Notes: generated from the letters alone by a model not told the origin. A stretch of DNA of 39,101 bases from Methylomonas sp. (GCA_026989395.1 JALSJK010000167.1:1-39101); one strand, 5' to 3'; shown: positions 8,671 to 16,538, counted from the first letter of the stretch. Numbers and translations are program-made.

Positions 8671-9504
8671 ATGAAACACTCACATCACAAAACAATGAAA
8701 TCATTTTTGGCTATCAGCGCCATCTCTCTGCTTCCAATAACTTCAAATGCTGCAATTACAGTTCCGGCAGTCGCTTTGACAAATACCTGGGATGCAGGAA
8801 ATCTCATTATGTCTGCAGGCGAATCTATCTCTGCCACGAATCAAGGCTCAAATGATAAACAATCTTTCACCAGCAACCCTGAGTTAGATGGTGCTTCTTG
8901 GGCGCATTTTGGTTCTTGGTATACTTTTATGACTCATAATGACAGCAATATTAAAATCTCTGTCACCGCTACTAAACCCCAGGAAATGTCTCCCGGCTTC
9001 AGTGTATGGCGTACCGATGGTGAATTTGACGGCGGAACACCAAAAACCGGAGAACAATCAACAGTTGAGGTTGGAACACCTCACTCGTTCAACTCAATTG
9101 GTAAAGCGGGTAATTACGGCACATGGTGGATGACAGACAACTCGGTTTCAATCACAGACCCTAATACAAATGGTGGCGTTGGATTTGCTGAACACGGCAT
9201 TGTAGAGCATTTGGGTTACGCCAGCGATGGTATTTATGAAGGCTCAAATGGTTGGGGTGAAATTGTCAAAAATGACGGCAATCAGGATGGATATGCTGAA
9301 CTAACTTTTGATAACATGGATGCAGGCTGGTATCTCATCTTTGTTGGTGGTGCTGACGGTACAGTAGCTGGTTCGGGCGCCCCTTTAAATATCCTGGTAG
9401 ATTCTAGCCCGATTGTTGGCGCAAATCCGGTTCCTGTTCCTGCTGCTGTTTGGCTGTTCGGGAGTAGTTTAGCTGGTTTGTTTTTATCTCGTAAAAAAGC
9501 CTAG
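8671..9504 (+). CDS. CorA/MopE-like candidate copper-binding surface protein with VPLPA-CTERM tail
   Basis: 277 residues. A signal peptide ends near residue 28 (TSNAA), and the C-terminus is VPVPAAVWLFGSSLAGL then SRKKA, a sorting tail. The interior is rich in Trp and His: GASWAHFGSWYTFMTH at 74-89, PGFSVWRTDG at 108-117, TPHSFN at 136-141, NYGTWWMTD at 148-156 and GWYLIFVGG at 219-227. W77-x-H79 followed by H138 recalls the Cu(I) site of methanotroph CorA (W62/H64/H114) and MopE (W130/H132/H203), where the Trp is converted to kynurenine (published; residue numbers from memory). In CorA the partner gene is a MauG-like corB; here a MauG-like gene lies 1 kb upstream. The assignment rests on motif and context, not on an alignment. 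GAGG eight bases before ATG 8671 supports that start; an internal ATG at 8695 is possible. Confidence 0.6.
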   Translation: MKHSHHKTMKSFLAISAISLLPITSNAAITVPAVALTNTWDAGNLIMSAGESISATNQGSNDKQSFTSNPELDGASWAHFGSWYTFMTHNDSNIKISVTATKPQEMSPGFSVWRTDGEFDGGTPKTGEQSTVEVGTPHSFNSIGKAGNYGTWWMTDNSVSITDPNTNGGVGFAEHGIVEHLGYASDGIYEGSNGWGEIVKNDGNQDGYAELTFDNMDAGWYLIFVGGADGTVAGSGAPLNILVDSSPIVGANPVPVPAAVWLFGSSLAGLFLSRKKA

Positions 9505-9521
9505 CTTTTTAAATCATTAAC

Positions 9522-9557
9522 CCAAAAGGGCTAATCAATCATGACCAGCCCTTTTGG
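9522..9557. terminator. Bidirectional stem-loop between convergent VPLPA genes
   Basis: CCAAAAGGGCT (9522-9532) pairs perfectly with AGCCCTTTTGG (9547-9557) around a 14-base loop. It stands between the plus gene ending at 9504 and the minus gene ending at 9586, and so can serve both. The T-tract is only the internal TTTT of the stem. Confidence 0.7.
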
Positions 9558-9585
9558 CAATGCACTCCTTTTTACGAGCTAAAAA

Positions 9586-10368
9586 TCAAGCCATCTCTGC
9601 ATTTTTGCGGCGATTAACACCTAACAAACCAAACATGGCACTACCAAATAACCAAACTGCTGCAGGGACGGGAACTGCTGTAACAGGAGTCATTTCAAGT
9701 GACAAAGGTGTACCAGCCATCATTGAACTACCAGTAGGTTCCCCAGCCATACAATTTCCCATCATCATCATACTACCAATAGTACAGTCACCATACCCCA
9801 TTCCATTAACATCCATACCGGTAATATTGCCCATCGAATCATGATTAAATGCTAAAGTAAAAAAAGCATTTTCCATACCCGCTGGGTCGGTATCAGCTGG
9901 GTCCAGTCCATATTTTCGGTAGGTGTCCATACCAGCTGGCACGTTGCTATAACCGCCACCCATATACACATTAGATGAATCATTTTTAAAGACGGTAGCC
10001 ATAAAGGTTGTTCCATCATCACTTACTTGAATATTTTTATCCAAAGTGATCATATACGGATAAGAGCCACCAGTAGCTGTACTCCCTCCAGCCAATGGAT
10101 TACCATCAATGTATTTAAAAGATGGATCTGCAGAAACATCCATCCAAGGACCCTGCATGGATTCATTCATTGTCCCTGAAAAACTATTGACTGCATATGT
10201 AGAACCATCCCACATCAAATCAATTTGACCAATAAACTTGGTGTCTCCTGCAGTGCCAGGCACCATCGGTTCGTTAAACATACCCATTACATCATACGTA
10301 GTTGCTTGCGCCATCGATACACTACCCGCCATTAATATTGATGCTACGAGTTTGGTTTTGATATTCAT
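9586..10368 (-). CDS. Methionine-rich VPLPA-CTERM exported protein
   Basis: 260 residues from the ATG at 10368; GGAG nine bases upstream supports this start over the in-frame ATG at 10383, which has none. The signal peptide ends near residue 22 (MAQA). The protein is unusually rich in methionine. A compact cluster of M200-M203, M207 and M216-M217 lies with two cysteines (C195, C206), inside a glycine-rich stretch just before the sorting tail AVPVPAAVWLFGSAMFG and NRRKN. It is otherwise of unknown fold. Met/Cys clusters in exported proteins often bind Cu(I); with a CorA-like protein next door this is plausible but unproven. It is convergent with the 8671 gene and has a long upstream intergenic region. 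Confidence 0.82.
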   Translation of the reverse strand: MNIKTKLVASILMAGSVSMAQATTYDVMGMFNEPMVPGTAGDTKFIGQIDLMWDGSTYAVNSFSGTMNESMQGPWMDVSADPSFKYIDGNPLAGGSTATGGSYPYMITLDKNIQVSDDGTTFMATVFKNDSSNVYMGGGYSNVPAGMDTYRKYGLDPADTDPAGMENAFFTLAFNHDSMGNITGMDVNGMGYGDCTIGSMMMMGNCMAGEPTGSSMMAGTPLSLEMTPVTAVPVPAAVWLFGSAMFGLLGVNRRKNAEMA

Positions 10369-10468
10369 TAATTTATACTCCATAATTAAAAGTTGAGATT
10401 TTAAAGCTTAAGTAAATCGTTAATGCAGTAAAATCATTTCCGCACTAACCCCCACCACCCACTGACGA

Positions 10469-10511
10469 AACCCAACCATTTGGGTTATAACCAGGCCTCT
10501 GGAATTTCCAG
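10469..10511. repeat. Cluster of short palindromes
   Basis: AACCCAA/TTGGGTT with a four-base loop (10469-10486), the overlapping palindrome GGTTATAACC (10483-10492), and CTGGAA-T-TTCCAG (10499-10511) follow within 43 bases, about 100 bases upstream of the minus-strand gene starting at 10368. They may be leader hairpins or operators. Confidence 0.4.
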
Positions 10512-10620
10512 CTCACCTTGCAGTGGCGTAGTGATTTTCATCCTTGATTTTTAATTCAATTGATCGCCTACATCTGGTTTATAAATTTCAGGCGATTATT
10601 AATTCCCTTTGTTTAATACC

Positions 10621-10637
10621 AAGCATTATTGATGCCA
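10621..10637. promoter_or_regulatory. Second GCAT-N5-ATGC box
   Basis: AAGCATTATTGATGCCA closely matches the box at 5161-5177, including the following AAAATAAA. It is shared between the control regions of the MauG-like gene and of the VPLPA gene pair at 10368/11119. Confidence 0.35.
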
Positions 10638-10719
10638 AAAAATAAACATTCATTGATAAAAACCTCTCTTCCAACATAATGCCATACAAGACATTGATAT
10701 ATAAATAATAATTTATATC

Positions 10720-10752
10720 GAATAATAATTTATTTGCAATAAATTATTATTC
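10720..10752. repeat. Perfect 15-base inverted repeat
   Basis: GAATAATAATTTATT (10720-10734) and AATAAATTATTATTC (10738-10752) flank TGC. A partial third copy of the arm lies just upstream (10706-10717). It is too AT-rich for a normal terminator; a cruciform or a binding site for an AT-preferring protein is possible. Confidence 0.6.
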
Positions 10753-11118
10753 TTACAACTAAAATTTTTTAAAACTAAGTTATTTAACCCGAATTAAATA
10801 AGTCAAATGCCTAAAAAATTACTGTCATCTTTAGCTCTACAAACAATGTCTTACTGGCTCTCAGACGCTTTGAAAATGACCGGATTAATTCTTAACTTTA
10901 ATTGAAACGTCATTGAATCTGCCAATGCGTTATTTAACATAGTTTAATTACTTCACGGCTATTCATATCCCGCTCTATTTCTTCACCATTAAAATGGACG
11001 AATAAATTCACATACATTCAATTTGTTACCAAAATTTATTTTGCCTCCATTAAATCTCATTGTTGGCATTAACCTTGCTCACCTAAAGAACTCTATTAAC
11101 GACAACATGGAAAACAAA

Positions 11119-11787
11119 ATGATGGCAAAAAAAACTTTTTGGAGTAACTTAATTCTAATTAGCGTAATTTCTACACAGTCATTAGCTACGGTGTTAAATA
11201 TTGATGAGATGAATATCACCAGTGGCACAATTACCCGTAATTTCCTTCCAACACCAGATACAATTAACTTGAAACTAACAGAAAATACTGATCTTGTCGG
11301 AGGCTACATCAATAAAAACACATCAATTAATGGCAAACCAATTTCTATTAGTAACTTTGGCATGCCAGGCGGCGCGATGAAACCACCCCAATATGTTTAC
11401 ACAGCAGCGTCCAATATCAATCATAATGAACACCCTAACGCGCCTCTGTCTGGTTTAATTCAGGGCGGCCCTGTTCCAACCGGTGTAGTTGATGATGTAA
11501 AAGACACTATCAATATGGACTTATCGAGCTGGTTTGCTAATCACATGATAATGGATCAAAATTTAGGTTCTGAAAATGCCAGTGGAACCTGGGACGCTGC
11601 TACCGGGAACTATGAATTGTCTTGGACTGCAAAATTAAGCCAAGGGATGGCTGCCGGCGGAACCATTACCTGGAATTTACAAGGAAATATTTTGAAAACC
11701 AGTCCTATACCAGTGCCTGGCGCAATATGGTTTTTGGGAACTGCATTGCTTGGCTTGCCAAGATTTAAAAAAAACCTGGCCTCCTAA
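11119..11787 (+). CDS. VPLPA-like CTERM exported protein
   Basis: 222 residues from the ATG at 11119, which has GGA seven bases upstream; in-frame ATGs at 11107, 11122 and far upstream at 11023 are alternatives. Starting at MMAKK gives a normal signal peptide (WSNLILISVISTQSLA). The interior is a Gly/Asn/Thr-rich beta-type region ending in GTITWNLQGNILK, with no catalytic motif I recognise. The tail PIPVPGAIWFLGTALLG followed by KKN is a divergent member of the sorting class seen in the four neighbours. It is divergent from the Met-rich protein, and its long upstream region has several palindromes. Confidence 0.78.
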   Translation: MMAKKTFWSNLILISVISTQSLATVLNIDEMNITSGTITRNFLPTPDTINLKLTENTDLVGGYINKNTSINGKPISISNFGMPGGAMKPPQYVYTAASNINHNEHPNAPLSGLIQGGPVPTGVVDDVKDTINMDLSSWFANHMIMDQNLGSENASGTWDAATGNYELSWTAKLSQGMAAGGTITWNLQGNILKTSPIPVPGAIWFLGTALLGLPRFKKNLAS

Positions 11788-11823
11788 TTTTGAATGGTAT
11801 ATACAAAATCCTATAGCAACATC

Positions 11824-11930
11824 AGTAAAGTGATCGCTTATACGTGGAGATTGCTTTTGAATTGTGCATTAGAACTGTGGCATGTAATAAAAAGTTGCTA
11901 TTGCTCCAACACCAAGCTGATCACTTTACT
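11824..11930. repeat. 12-base inverted repeat at the convergent gene ends
   Basis: AGTAAAGTGATC (11824-11835) is repeated as GATCACTTTACT (11919-11930); with a one-base bulge the match extends to AAGC. The right arm is inside the antiporter coding end. A second pair, TAGCAAC (near 11813) and GTTGCTA (11894-11900), is not nested with the first. Confidence 0.5.
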
Positions 11931-13685
11931 ACCTGACTTAGGCTGGAGATTTTCACCGGCAGTGAAAATCTCCAATTTGCTTTTATCATCAAGAACAAAT
12001 AATGGAATAATTTGTTTACCAGGTTGAGCCATCAAGTCTTCAAAAGTAAAATCCTCTGTTATTGAAGTCACTTTGACCTCTGCTCCTTTACTAATGAAAC
12101 TGGCTAATTTACTGTAGCTGGCTTCTGACTGAAATAATAAATGACCACGATGCGCAGGTGCGATTGCCTCTTTTTCTGACATTTCTCCTGAATCCGGTAA
12201 AGTATAAACTGCATCACGTCCAAATTCACTGCGATAACGAATTGCTGCCAGGGCATTTAATGCCGGTTGCGGAGAAAGTGCCAGCATTCGACCTAATCCT
12301 GTCAAATCCAGATATTGTTCAGCATGTTCAGAAATGGGACTTCCGTAATATGTTTCCAGCCCTTCCATCCGAGCTGCTTTAATATTTGACCAGTTACGAT
12401 CAACCAGCAAGGTTCTGATCCCCTGGTTTTTCAAAGCCACAGCAATTTTTCGAGCCAGGGGATTAGCTCCAATGATAAGCAGACCATTAGAATCCGGTTC
12501 TGCAACTTTTAACCATCGAGCCAACCAACCTGCTGTAGTGCTTTGTAAAACAACAGTACCAACAATAACTATGAAAGTCAGTGGCACAATCAATTGGGCA
12601 TCTTCTATACCTTGGTTTTCCAGACGCAATGCGAAAATTGCCGAGACTGCCGCAGCAACAATACCACGTGGCGCAATCCATGAAAGCAAGGTTTTTTCTT
12701 GCCATTTTAGTGTTGAATCGTAGGTTGCAATCAAAACTTTAACTGGCCTGGCTACAAACTGAATAACTGCCAAAATAGCTAACGAGGCCCATCCCAACAT
12801 CATGATTTGATCAAATTCAATTCGCGCTGCAAGGATGATAAATAAACCTGAAATCAGCAACACGGTCAGATGTTCCTTAAAGTTCAAAATATCTTCGATA
12901 TGAACCTGCTTAAGGTTTGCCATCCACATACCCATGATAGTAACAGCCAGTAATCCGGATTCTTCGGAAATATGATTAGCTAAAGTAAATGAGGCGAAAA
13001 TCAATGCTAATGATGCCAGGTTATGAAGATATTCAGGTAACAGATAGTGTCTGAGAATCAGACCCAGCAGGTAGCCTGCGGCGGCTCCGATCAATAAGCC
13101 CGTGGCAATAATGCCGCCAAAAGTCAATAACACATGCTGCCAAATCTGTTCATGTGTCGCAGAAATAATGAACTCGAACACCAAAACCGCTAGCAAAGCG
13201 CCGATCGGATCAATAACAATACCTTCCCAGCGTAAGATATTGGCAATTTTGGCGTTGGGACGAACCGTTCGTAACATGGGGATAATAACTGTCGGGCCAG
13301 TAACTACCACCAGAGCGCCAAACAAAAAACTGAGTTCCCAAGAAAAACCAACCAGAAAGTGGGTTGCGAGGGCAATGATTAACCAGGTTGCTAAAAGGCC
13401 AATAGTCACCAAACGCCGTACAACTTTTTCAAGACCTTTGATATCATCGAGTTTCAGGGTCATGCCGCCCTCGAACAAAATAATTGCTACGGCAAGGGAA
13501 ATAAAAGGATGCAGCAAATTACCGAACAGTTCATCCGGTTTTAACCAGTTTAATGTCGGACCAGTAATAATTCCTGCTAACAGCAAAAACAAAATAGCAG
13601 GAAGTTTCAGGCGCCAGGCAATCCATTGGCAAAAAACTGCAATGACTGGAATTGCAGTCAGGGTTATCAGATGGGTTTCAGTCAC
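11898..13685 (-). CDS. CPA-type Na+(K+)/H+ antiporter with C-terminal TrkA-N domain
   Basis: 595 residues. About twelve hydrophobic segments fill residues 5-390. They include LFEGGMTLKLDDI (60s-70s), the conserved core VVVTGPTVIIPMLRTVRP (about 128-145) and EGIVIDPIGALLAVLVFE (about 155-172), where the transport aspartate sits. From about residue 400 a Rossmann nucleotide-binding domain of the TrkA-N type begins (LLIIGANPLARKIAVALKNQG...VDRNW), followed by a TrkA-C-like end. This layout is found in NhaP/CPA1-related exchangers gated by NAD(H) or nucleotides, acting at the inner membrane in pH or cation balance. It is a single gene, convergent with the 11119 gene; its 3' end carries one arm of a 12-base inverted repeat. 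Confidence 0.9.
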   Translation of the reverse strand: MTETHLITLTAIPVIAVFCQWIAWRLKLPAILFLLLAGIITGPTLNWLKPDELFGNLLHPFISLAVAIILFEGGMTLKLDDIKGLEKVVRRLVTIGLLATWLIIALATHFLVGFSWELSFLFGALVVVTGPTVIIPMLRTVRPNAKIANILRWEGIVIDPIGALLAVLVFEFIISATHEQIWQHVLLTFGGIIATGLLIGAAAGYLLGLILRHYLLPEYLHNLASLALIFASFTLANHISEESGLLAVTIMGMWMANLKQVHIEDILNFKEHLTVLLISGLFIILAARIEFDQIMMLGWASLAILAVIQFVARPVKVLIATYDSTLKWQEKTLLSWIAPRGIVAAAVSAIFALRLENQGIEDAQLIVPLTFIVIVGTVVLQSTTAGWLARWLKVAEPDSNGLLIIGANPLARKIAVALKNQGIRTLLVDRNWSNIKAARMEGLETYYGSPISEHAEQYLDLTGLGRMLALSPQPALNALAAIRYRSEFGRDAVYTLPDSGEMSEKEAIAPAHRGHLLFQSEASYSKLASFISKGAEVKVTSITEDFTFEDLMAQPGKQIIPLFVLDDKSKLEIFTAGENLQPKSGSKVISLVLEQ

Positions 13686-13790
13686 AATAATGTTTTTATT
13701 TTCTGTATGTGAAGCTGAATTATAACTGACTTGGAGTGATTAAGAGCGAGAGGTCTGAGATTTAATAATAGATACAATAACTCATGTGTT

Positions 13791-13840
13791 GTAGAAGTTG
13801 CTTCTTGCGGCAATTTAATCGCAGCTGAAGCCACTCCTAC
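13791..13840. repeat. REP-like palindromic element
   Basis: GTAGAAGTTGCTTC (13791-13804) and GAAGCCACTCCTAC (13827-13840) form an imperfect stem (12 of 14). Read on the minus strand it begins GTAGGAGTGGCTTCAGCTGC, the form of the dispersed GTAGGAGCGGCTTCAGCCGC-type REP elements common in gammaproteobacteria (from memory). It lies between the antiporter start and the acyl-carrier-like gene. Confidence 0.6.
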
Positions 13841-13894
13841 CATGAATTAGAAAAGTATTATCTGAATCCCGTGAGTTTAATGCGGATTCAAGTG

Positions 13895-14179
13895 TTAATG
13901 TAAACGTTGATATTCGTTGTAGGTCACCAGTTGATCAACCACGTCTTGCACAGTTTGGATGACAGAAAAATCGAGTTGCTCACCTTCAAATTGGTCTTTA
14001 ACGGATTCAAATAATGTTTGCTGCTGAATATCTGTCATAGCCAGGTCTTTACGCAAATCATCATCCGCCTGAAGCGTCATGGCATCAAGATCAAGACAGT
14101 CTGCAATGGTGAAATAAACCGATAATGTTAGTAAATTATTGACCGATTCAATTTCATTAATGCTTGTGTTTCCTCGCAT
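13895..14179 (-). CDS. Acyl-carrier-protein-like small protein lacking the carrier serine
   Basis: 94 residues. The pattern DDDLRKDLAMTDIQQQTLFESV and then DQFEGEQLDFSVIQTVQDVVDQL aligns by eye with helices II-III of acyl carrier proteins ([20 protein letters not shown] in E. coli AcpP). At the phosphopantetheine Ser it has Asp (MTD instead of DSL), so it cannot be an ordinary holo-ACP. GGAG precedes the ATG by about six bases. It is downstream of lipA in the same direction, 111 bases away, with a possible -10 TATAGT near 14210, so it may have its own promoter. LipB uses octanoyl-ACP, which makes the location suggestive. An unrelated helical protein remains possible. Confidence 0.6.
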   Translation of the reverse strand: MRGNTSINEIESVNNLLTLSVYFTIADCLDLDAMTLQADDDLRKDLAMTDIQQQTLFESVKDQFEGEQLDFSVIQTVQDVVDQLVTYNEYQRLH

Positions 14180-14273
14180 AGCGATCTCCTGAAAAATTAC
14201 ATAAGGAAACTAAACTATAGCTTGCTATGCTGCGGGAAACTTTGATGAAACCGGCAGTTTATTCAGCAAAGAC

Positions 14274-14289
14274 GTGAAACAGGTTTCAC
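14274..14289. repeat. Short palindrome after lipA
   Basis: GTGAAAC-AG-GTTTCAC is perfectly symmetric and lies directly beyond the lipA stop. The two-base centre is too short for a hairpin loop without opening pairs; an operator or chance are both possible. Confidence 0.3.
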
Positions 14290-14290
14290 T

Positions 14291-15253
14291 TCAGAGCAAT
14301 TTGACGCCCTTTGCTTGCAAATCTGCATGATACGAAGACCTGACCAATGGCGCACTGGCGACTTGTTTAAAACCCAATGATTTTGCCATTTCTGCATATT
14401 GCTCGAATTCTTCCGGTGTAACATAACGCTGAACAGGCAAGTGATCCTGACTGGGTTGAAGATATTGACCCAAAGTTAACATGGTACAGCCATGATTCAC
14501 CAAATCTTCCATAACTTGTCGCAGCTCCTCCTGGGTTTCACCAAGCCCCAGCATTAAACCGGATTTAGTGGGAATTTCAGGCTTCGCTTGCTGATATTTT
14601 TGTAACAGCAGCAGTGAATTTTGATAATCCGCGCCTGGTCTAGCTTGCCGGTAAAGACGGGGAACCGTTTCCAAATTGTGATTAAAAACATCGCAAGGAT
14701 TTTCAGATAATATTTCCACGGCCTTTTGCATCCGGCCCCGAAAATCAGGCACCAGAATTTCAATTTTTGTTTCTGGTGTTTGTTGGCGCAATGCCTGAAT
14801 GCACGATGCAAAATGACCAACTCCGCCATCTCTTAAATCGTCACGATTAACAGAGGTAATCACCACGTATTTTAAATTCAATGCTTTGACAGTTTCAGCC
14901 AAATGCTCAGGTTCATTTTGATCCAAGGGTTGCGGTTTGCCATGAGCAACATCACAAAATGGACAACGGCGGGTACATAAATCGCCCATAATCATGAAAG
15001 TGGCCGTTCCATGATTAAAACATTCAGCCAGATTAGGACAGGCTGCTTCTTCACAAACTGAATGTAGATTACGTTCCCGTAATATTCGTTTGATCCTGTC
15101 AACTTCTTCACCGCCGTGAATTTTTATTCGAATCCATTCGGGCTTGCGTAATATTTTTTCTGCTTTTTCGACCTTAACGGGGATTCTTGCCAGCTTGTCG
15201 GCATTTCGTTGATGAATTTGAGGGGTTGAGCGTGATGGCGCTTGATAAGACAT
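14291..15253 (-). CDS. lipA: Lipoyl synthase
   Basis: 320 residues, the normal length. This radical-SAM enzyme inserts two sulfurs into octanoyl chains on E2 subunits and GcvH. Both clusters are visible: the auxiliary cluster C67-x4-C72-x5-C78 ([12 protein letters not shown]) and the SAM cluster C93-x3-C97-x2-C100 (CTRRCPFC). The conserved C-terminal RSSYHAD supplies the serine ligand. It begins immediately after lipB (no gap), as the last tightly coupled gene of the DUF3365-lipB-lipA unit. Confidence 0.97.
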   Translation of the reverse strand: MSYQAPSRSTPQIHQRNADKLARIPVKVEKAEKILRKPEWIRIKIHGGEEVDRIKRILRERNLHSVCEEAACPNLAECFNHGTATFMIMGDLCTRRCPFCDVAHGKPQPLDQNEPEHLAETVKALNLKYVVITSVNRDDLRDGGVGHFASCIQALRQQTPETKIEILVPDFRGRMQKAVEILSENPCDVFNHNLETVPRLYRQARPGADYQNSLLLLQKYQQAKPEIPTKSGLMLGLGETQEELRQVMEDLVNHGCTMLTLGQYLQPSQDHLPVQRYVTPEEFEQYAEMAKSLGFKQVASAPLVRSSYHADLQAKGVKLL

Positions 15254-15865
15254 TTATTTTTTTTCCAGAGCAGTCATAATTGCATGAACAACCGGTAAAG
15301 CTAATTCATGAGTGTGAATTTTAACACCTTGATCAAAAAGTTGGGTAACTTCCATGCCAGGATAGCCGCATGGATTGATATGGGTAAAAGGAGTTAAATC
15401 CATTTGGTTATTTAAGCTTAACCCATGATAGCTACATTTATTTTTAATTCGTAATCCGACAGAGCCAATTTTTTTTCCCTCAATATAAACTCCTGGTGCC
15501 TCTTTTCTAGCATTTGAGTGAATGCCATATTGTGCCAACGCATCAATCATCGCTTGTTCCAGAATCGTCACTAATTGTCTGATATTTAATTTTAGACGCT
15601 CCAGATCCAGCAAGGTATAAACAACTAATTGTCCCGGGCCATGAAAGGTCACCTGCCCTCCTCTGTCAGTTTGAACCGCAGGAATTTCTGTGTGTTTCAA
15701 AATGTGATGTTGCTTGCCATTTAATCCCAAGGTAAAAACCTCAGGATGCTCAACAACCCATATTTCATCGGGCGTTGTTAGATCTCTTGACTTAGTAAAT
15801 TCCTGCATTTTTTGCCAGGTTATTTGATAATCCTGCAATTCCAGTTGACGAATAATCGGAGGCAC
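15254..15865 (-). CDS. lipB: Octanoyl-ACP:protein octanoyltransferase
   Basis: 203 residues. It moves octanoate from ACP to lipoyl domains, the step before LipA. Motifs seen are [14 protein letters not shown] (67-80), the catalytic lysine region [12 protein letters not shown] (K132 likely), and NPCGYPGME with the acyl-accepting Cys166. The start codon is GTG, which shares its first G with the TAG stop of the upstream DUF3365 gene, so translation is probably coupled by termination-reinitiation. lipA follows without a gap. Confidence 0.96.
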   Translation of the reverse strand: MPPIIRQLELQDYQITWQKMQEFTKSRDLTTPDEIWVVEHPEVFTLGLNGKQHHILKHTEIPAVQTDRGGQVTFHGPGQLVVYTLLDLERLKLNIRQLVTILEQAMIDALAQYGIHSNARKEAPGVYIEGKKIGSVGLRIKNKCSYHGLSLNNQMDLTPFTHINPCGYPGMEVTQLFDQGVKIHTHELALPVVHAIMTALEKK

Positions 15866-16431
15866 TATTTAATTTCCCTGACAATACTGAAAGCGCCGCG
15901 AATATCTCCAACTTTGAATCCTTTGGCTTTATCTTCTGGATAAAGTTGTCTCAGCTTTTCAGAAACATCTGGGGGGATTTTTTCTCCATGACAACTTAAA
16001 CAAAGTCCTTGGGTTGGAATTGCTTTCATATAGCGAAAAACTGATTGGCCGTTGTCTTGAAGAATTTCAGCATGATCTATTTTAGAAATATCCTCTCCGG
16101 CAAGCTGCCGTTTTTTAAACGATTGTAGAACTGATTTCTCCCAGGCATCAGGGGTATTTTTGGCATTTCTTGGCTTCAGAGACGTGCGTGAAATTTTCCA
16201 ACCCTGTTTTTCAGAGACTTCTTTGGCAATATCCTCAGCAACCTGATTACAAATTTGGATAGCAGTCACTGGTCCACCCTTTGCCATTCCTTCCATTAAC
16301 CTGGCTTTTAATTTGCCAGCAAAATCTTTGATTGCCTGCTTGCTTTCTATCATCATTTCCTGCTCTGTTGCCGCATAGCTCAGCGACAAACAGAAATTAA
16401 ACATCATTAATAAAATTAGAATTTTCCTCAT
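15865..16431 (-). CDS. DUF3365 (Tll0287-like) periplasmic c-type heme protein
   Basis: 188 residues from the ATG at 16431, chosen because GGAGGA stands just before it; the longer TTG-started frame to 16443 would place that ribosome site inside the gene. The signal peptide ends near residue 21 (LSYAA). One heme motif, C144-L-S-C147-H148, lies in the family context GLCLSCHG, with [13 protein letters not shown] upstream. DUF3365 proteins are periplasmic single-heme proteins with a PAS-like fold, thought to be redox sensors or electron carriers. It overlaps lipB by one base; why a heme protein leads a lipoate operon is unclear. Confidence 0.88.
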   Translation of the reverse strand: MRKILILLMMFNFCLSLSYAATEQEMMIESKQAIKDFAGKLKARLMEGMAKGGPVTAIQICNQVAEDIAKEVSEKQGWKISRTSLKPRNAKNTPDAWEKSVLQSFKKRQLAGEDISKIDHAEILQDNGQSVFRYMKAIPTQGLCLSCHGEKIPPDVSEKLRQLYPEDKAKGFKVGDIRGAFSIVREIK

Positions 16432-16532
16432 TATTTCCTCCAATACATAAAAATTAAGTCATTAATAAATATATAGTTTTTAATATTCGAATAATGTCTG
16501 TCAGACTACCCGGAAAATTCATTTTGCTCTGC

Positions 16533-16538
16533 TATACT
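16533..16538 (+). promoter_or_regulatory. Extended -10 promoter element
   Basis: TGCTATACT is an extended -10 (TGN-TATACT), 49 bases before the ATG at 16587 in the divergent region with the DUF3365 gene. No good -35 is visible, which is usual for extended -10 promoters. Confidence 0.45.

Larger units (their letters stand above)
10384..11118. other. Long divergent intergenic region rich in palindromes
   Basis: No credible gene in about 735 bases. It holds a cluster of short palindromes (10469-10511), a GCAT-N5-ATGC box (10621-10637), a perfect 15-base AT-only inverted repeat (10720-10752) and the TAACATAGTTTAATTA string (10936-10951). It separates two divergent VPLPA genes, so these are probably control sites. 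Confidence 0.5.

Noticed and set aside
10855-10868. TGG...GC resembling a second sigma-54 promoter before the 11119 gene
   Set aside because: Only nine bases separate GG and GC instead of ten, and the rest of the consensus is poor.
11023-11118. Upstream extension of the 11119 gene to an ATG at 11023
   Set aside because: It would put over 30 residues before the signal peptide without a ribosome site; the start near 11119 gives a normal exported protein.
13102-13725. 207-codon frame antisense to the antiporter
   Set aside because: It lies almost entirely opposite the start of a clear membrane-transporter gene and its composition mirrors that gene.
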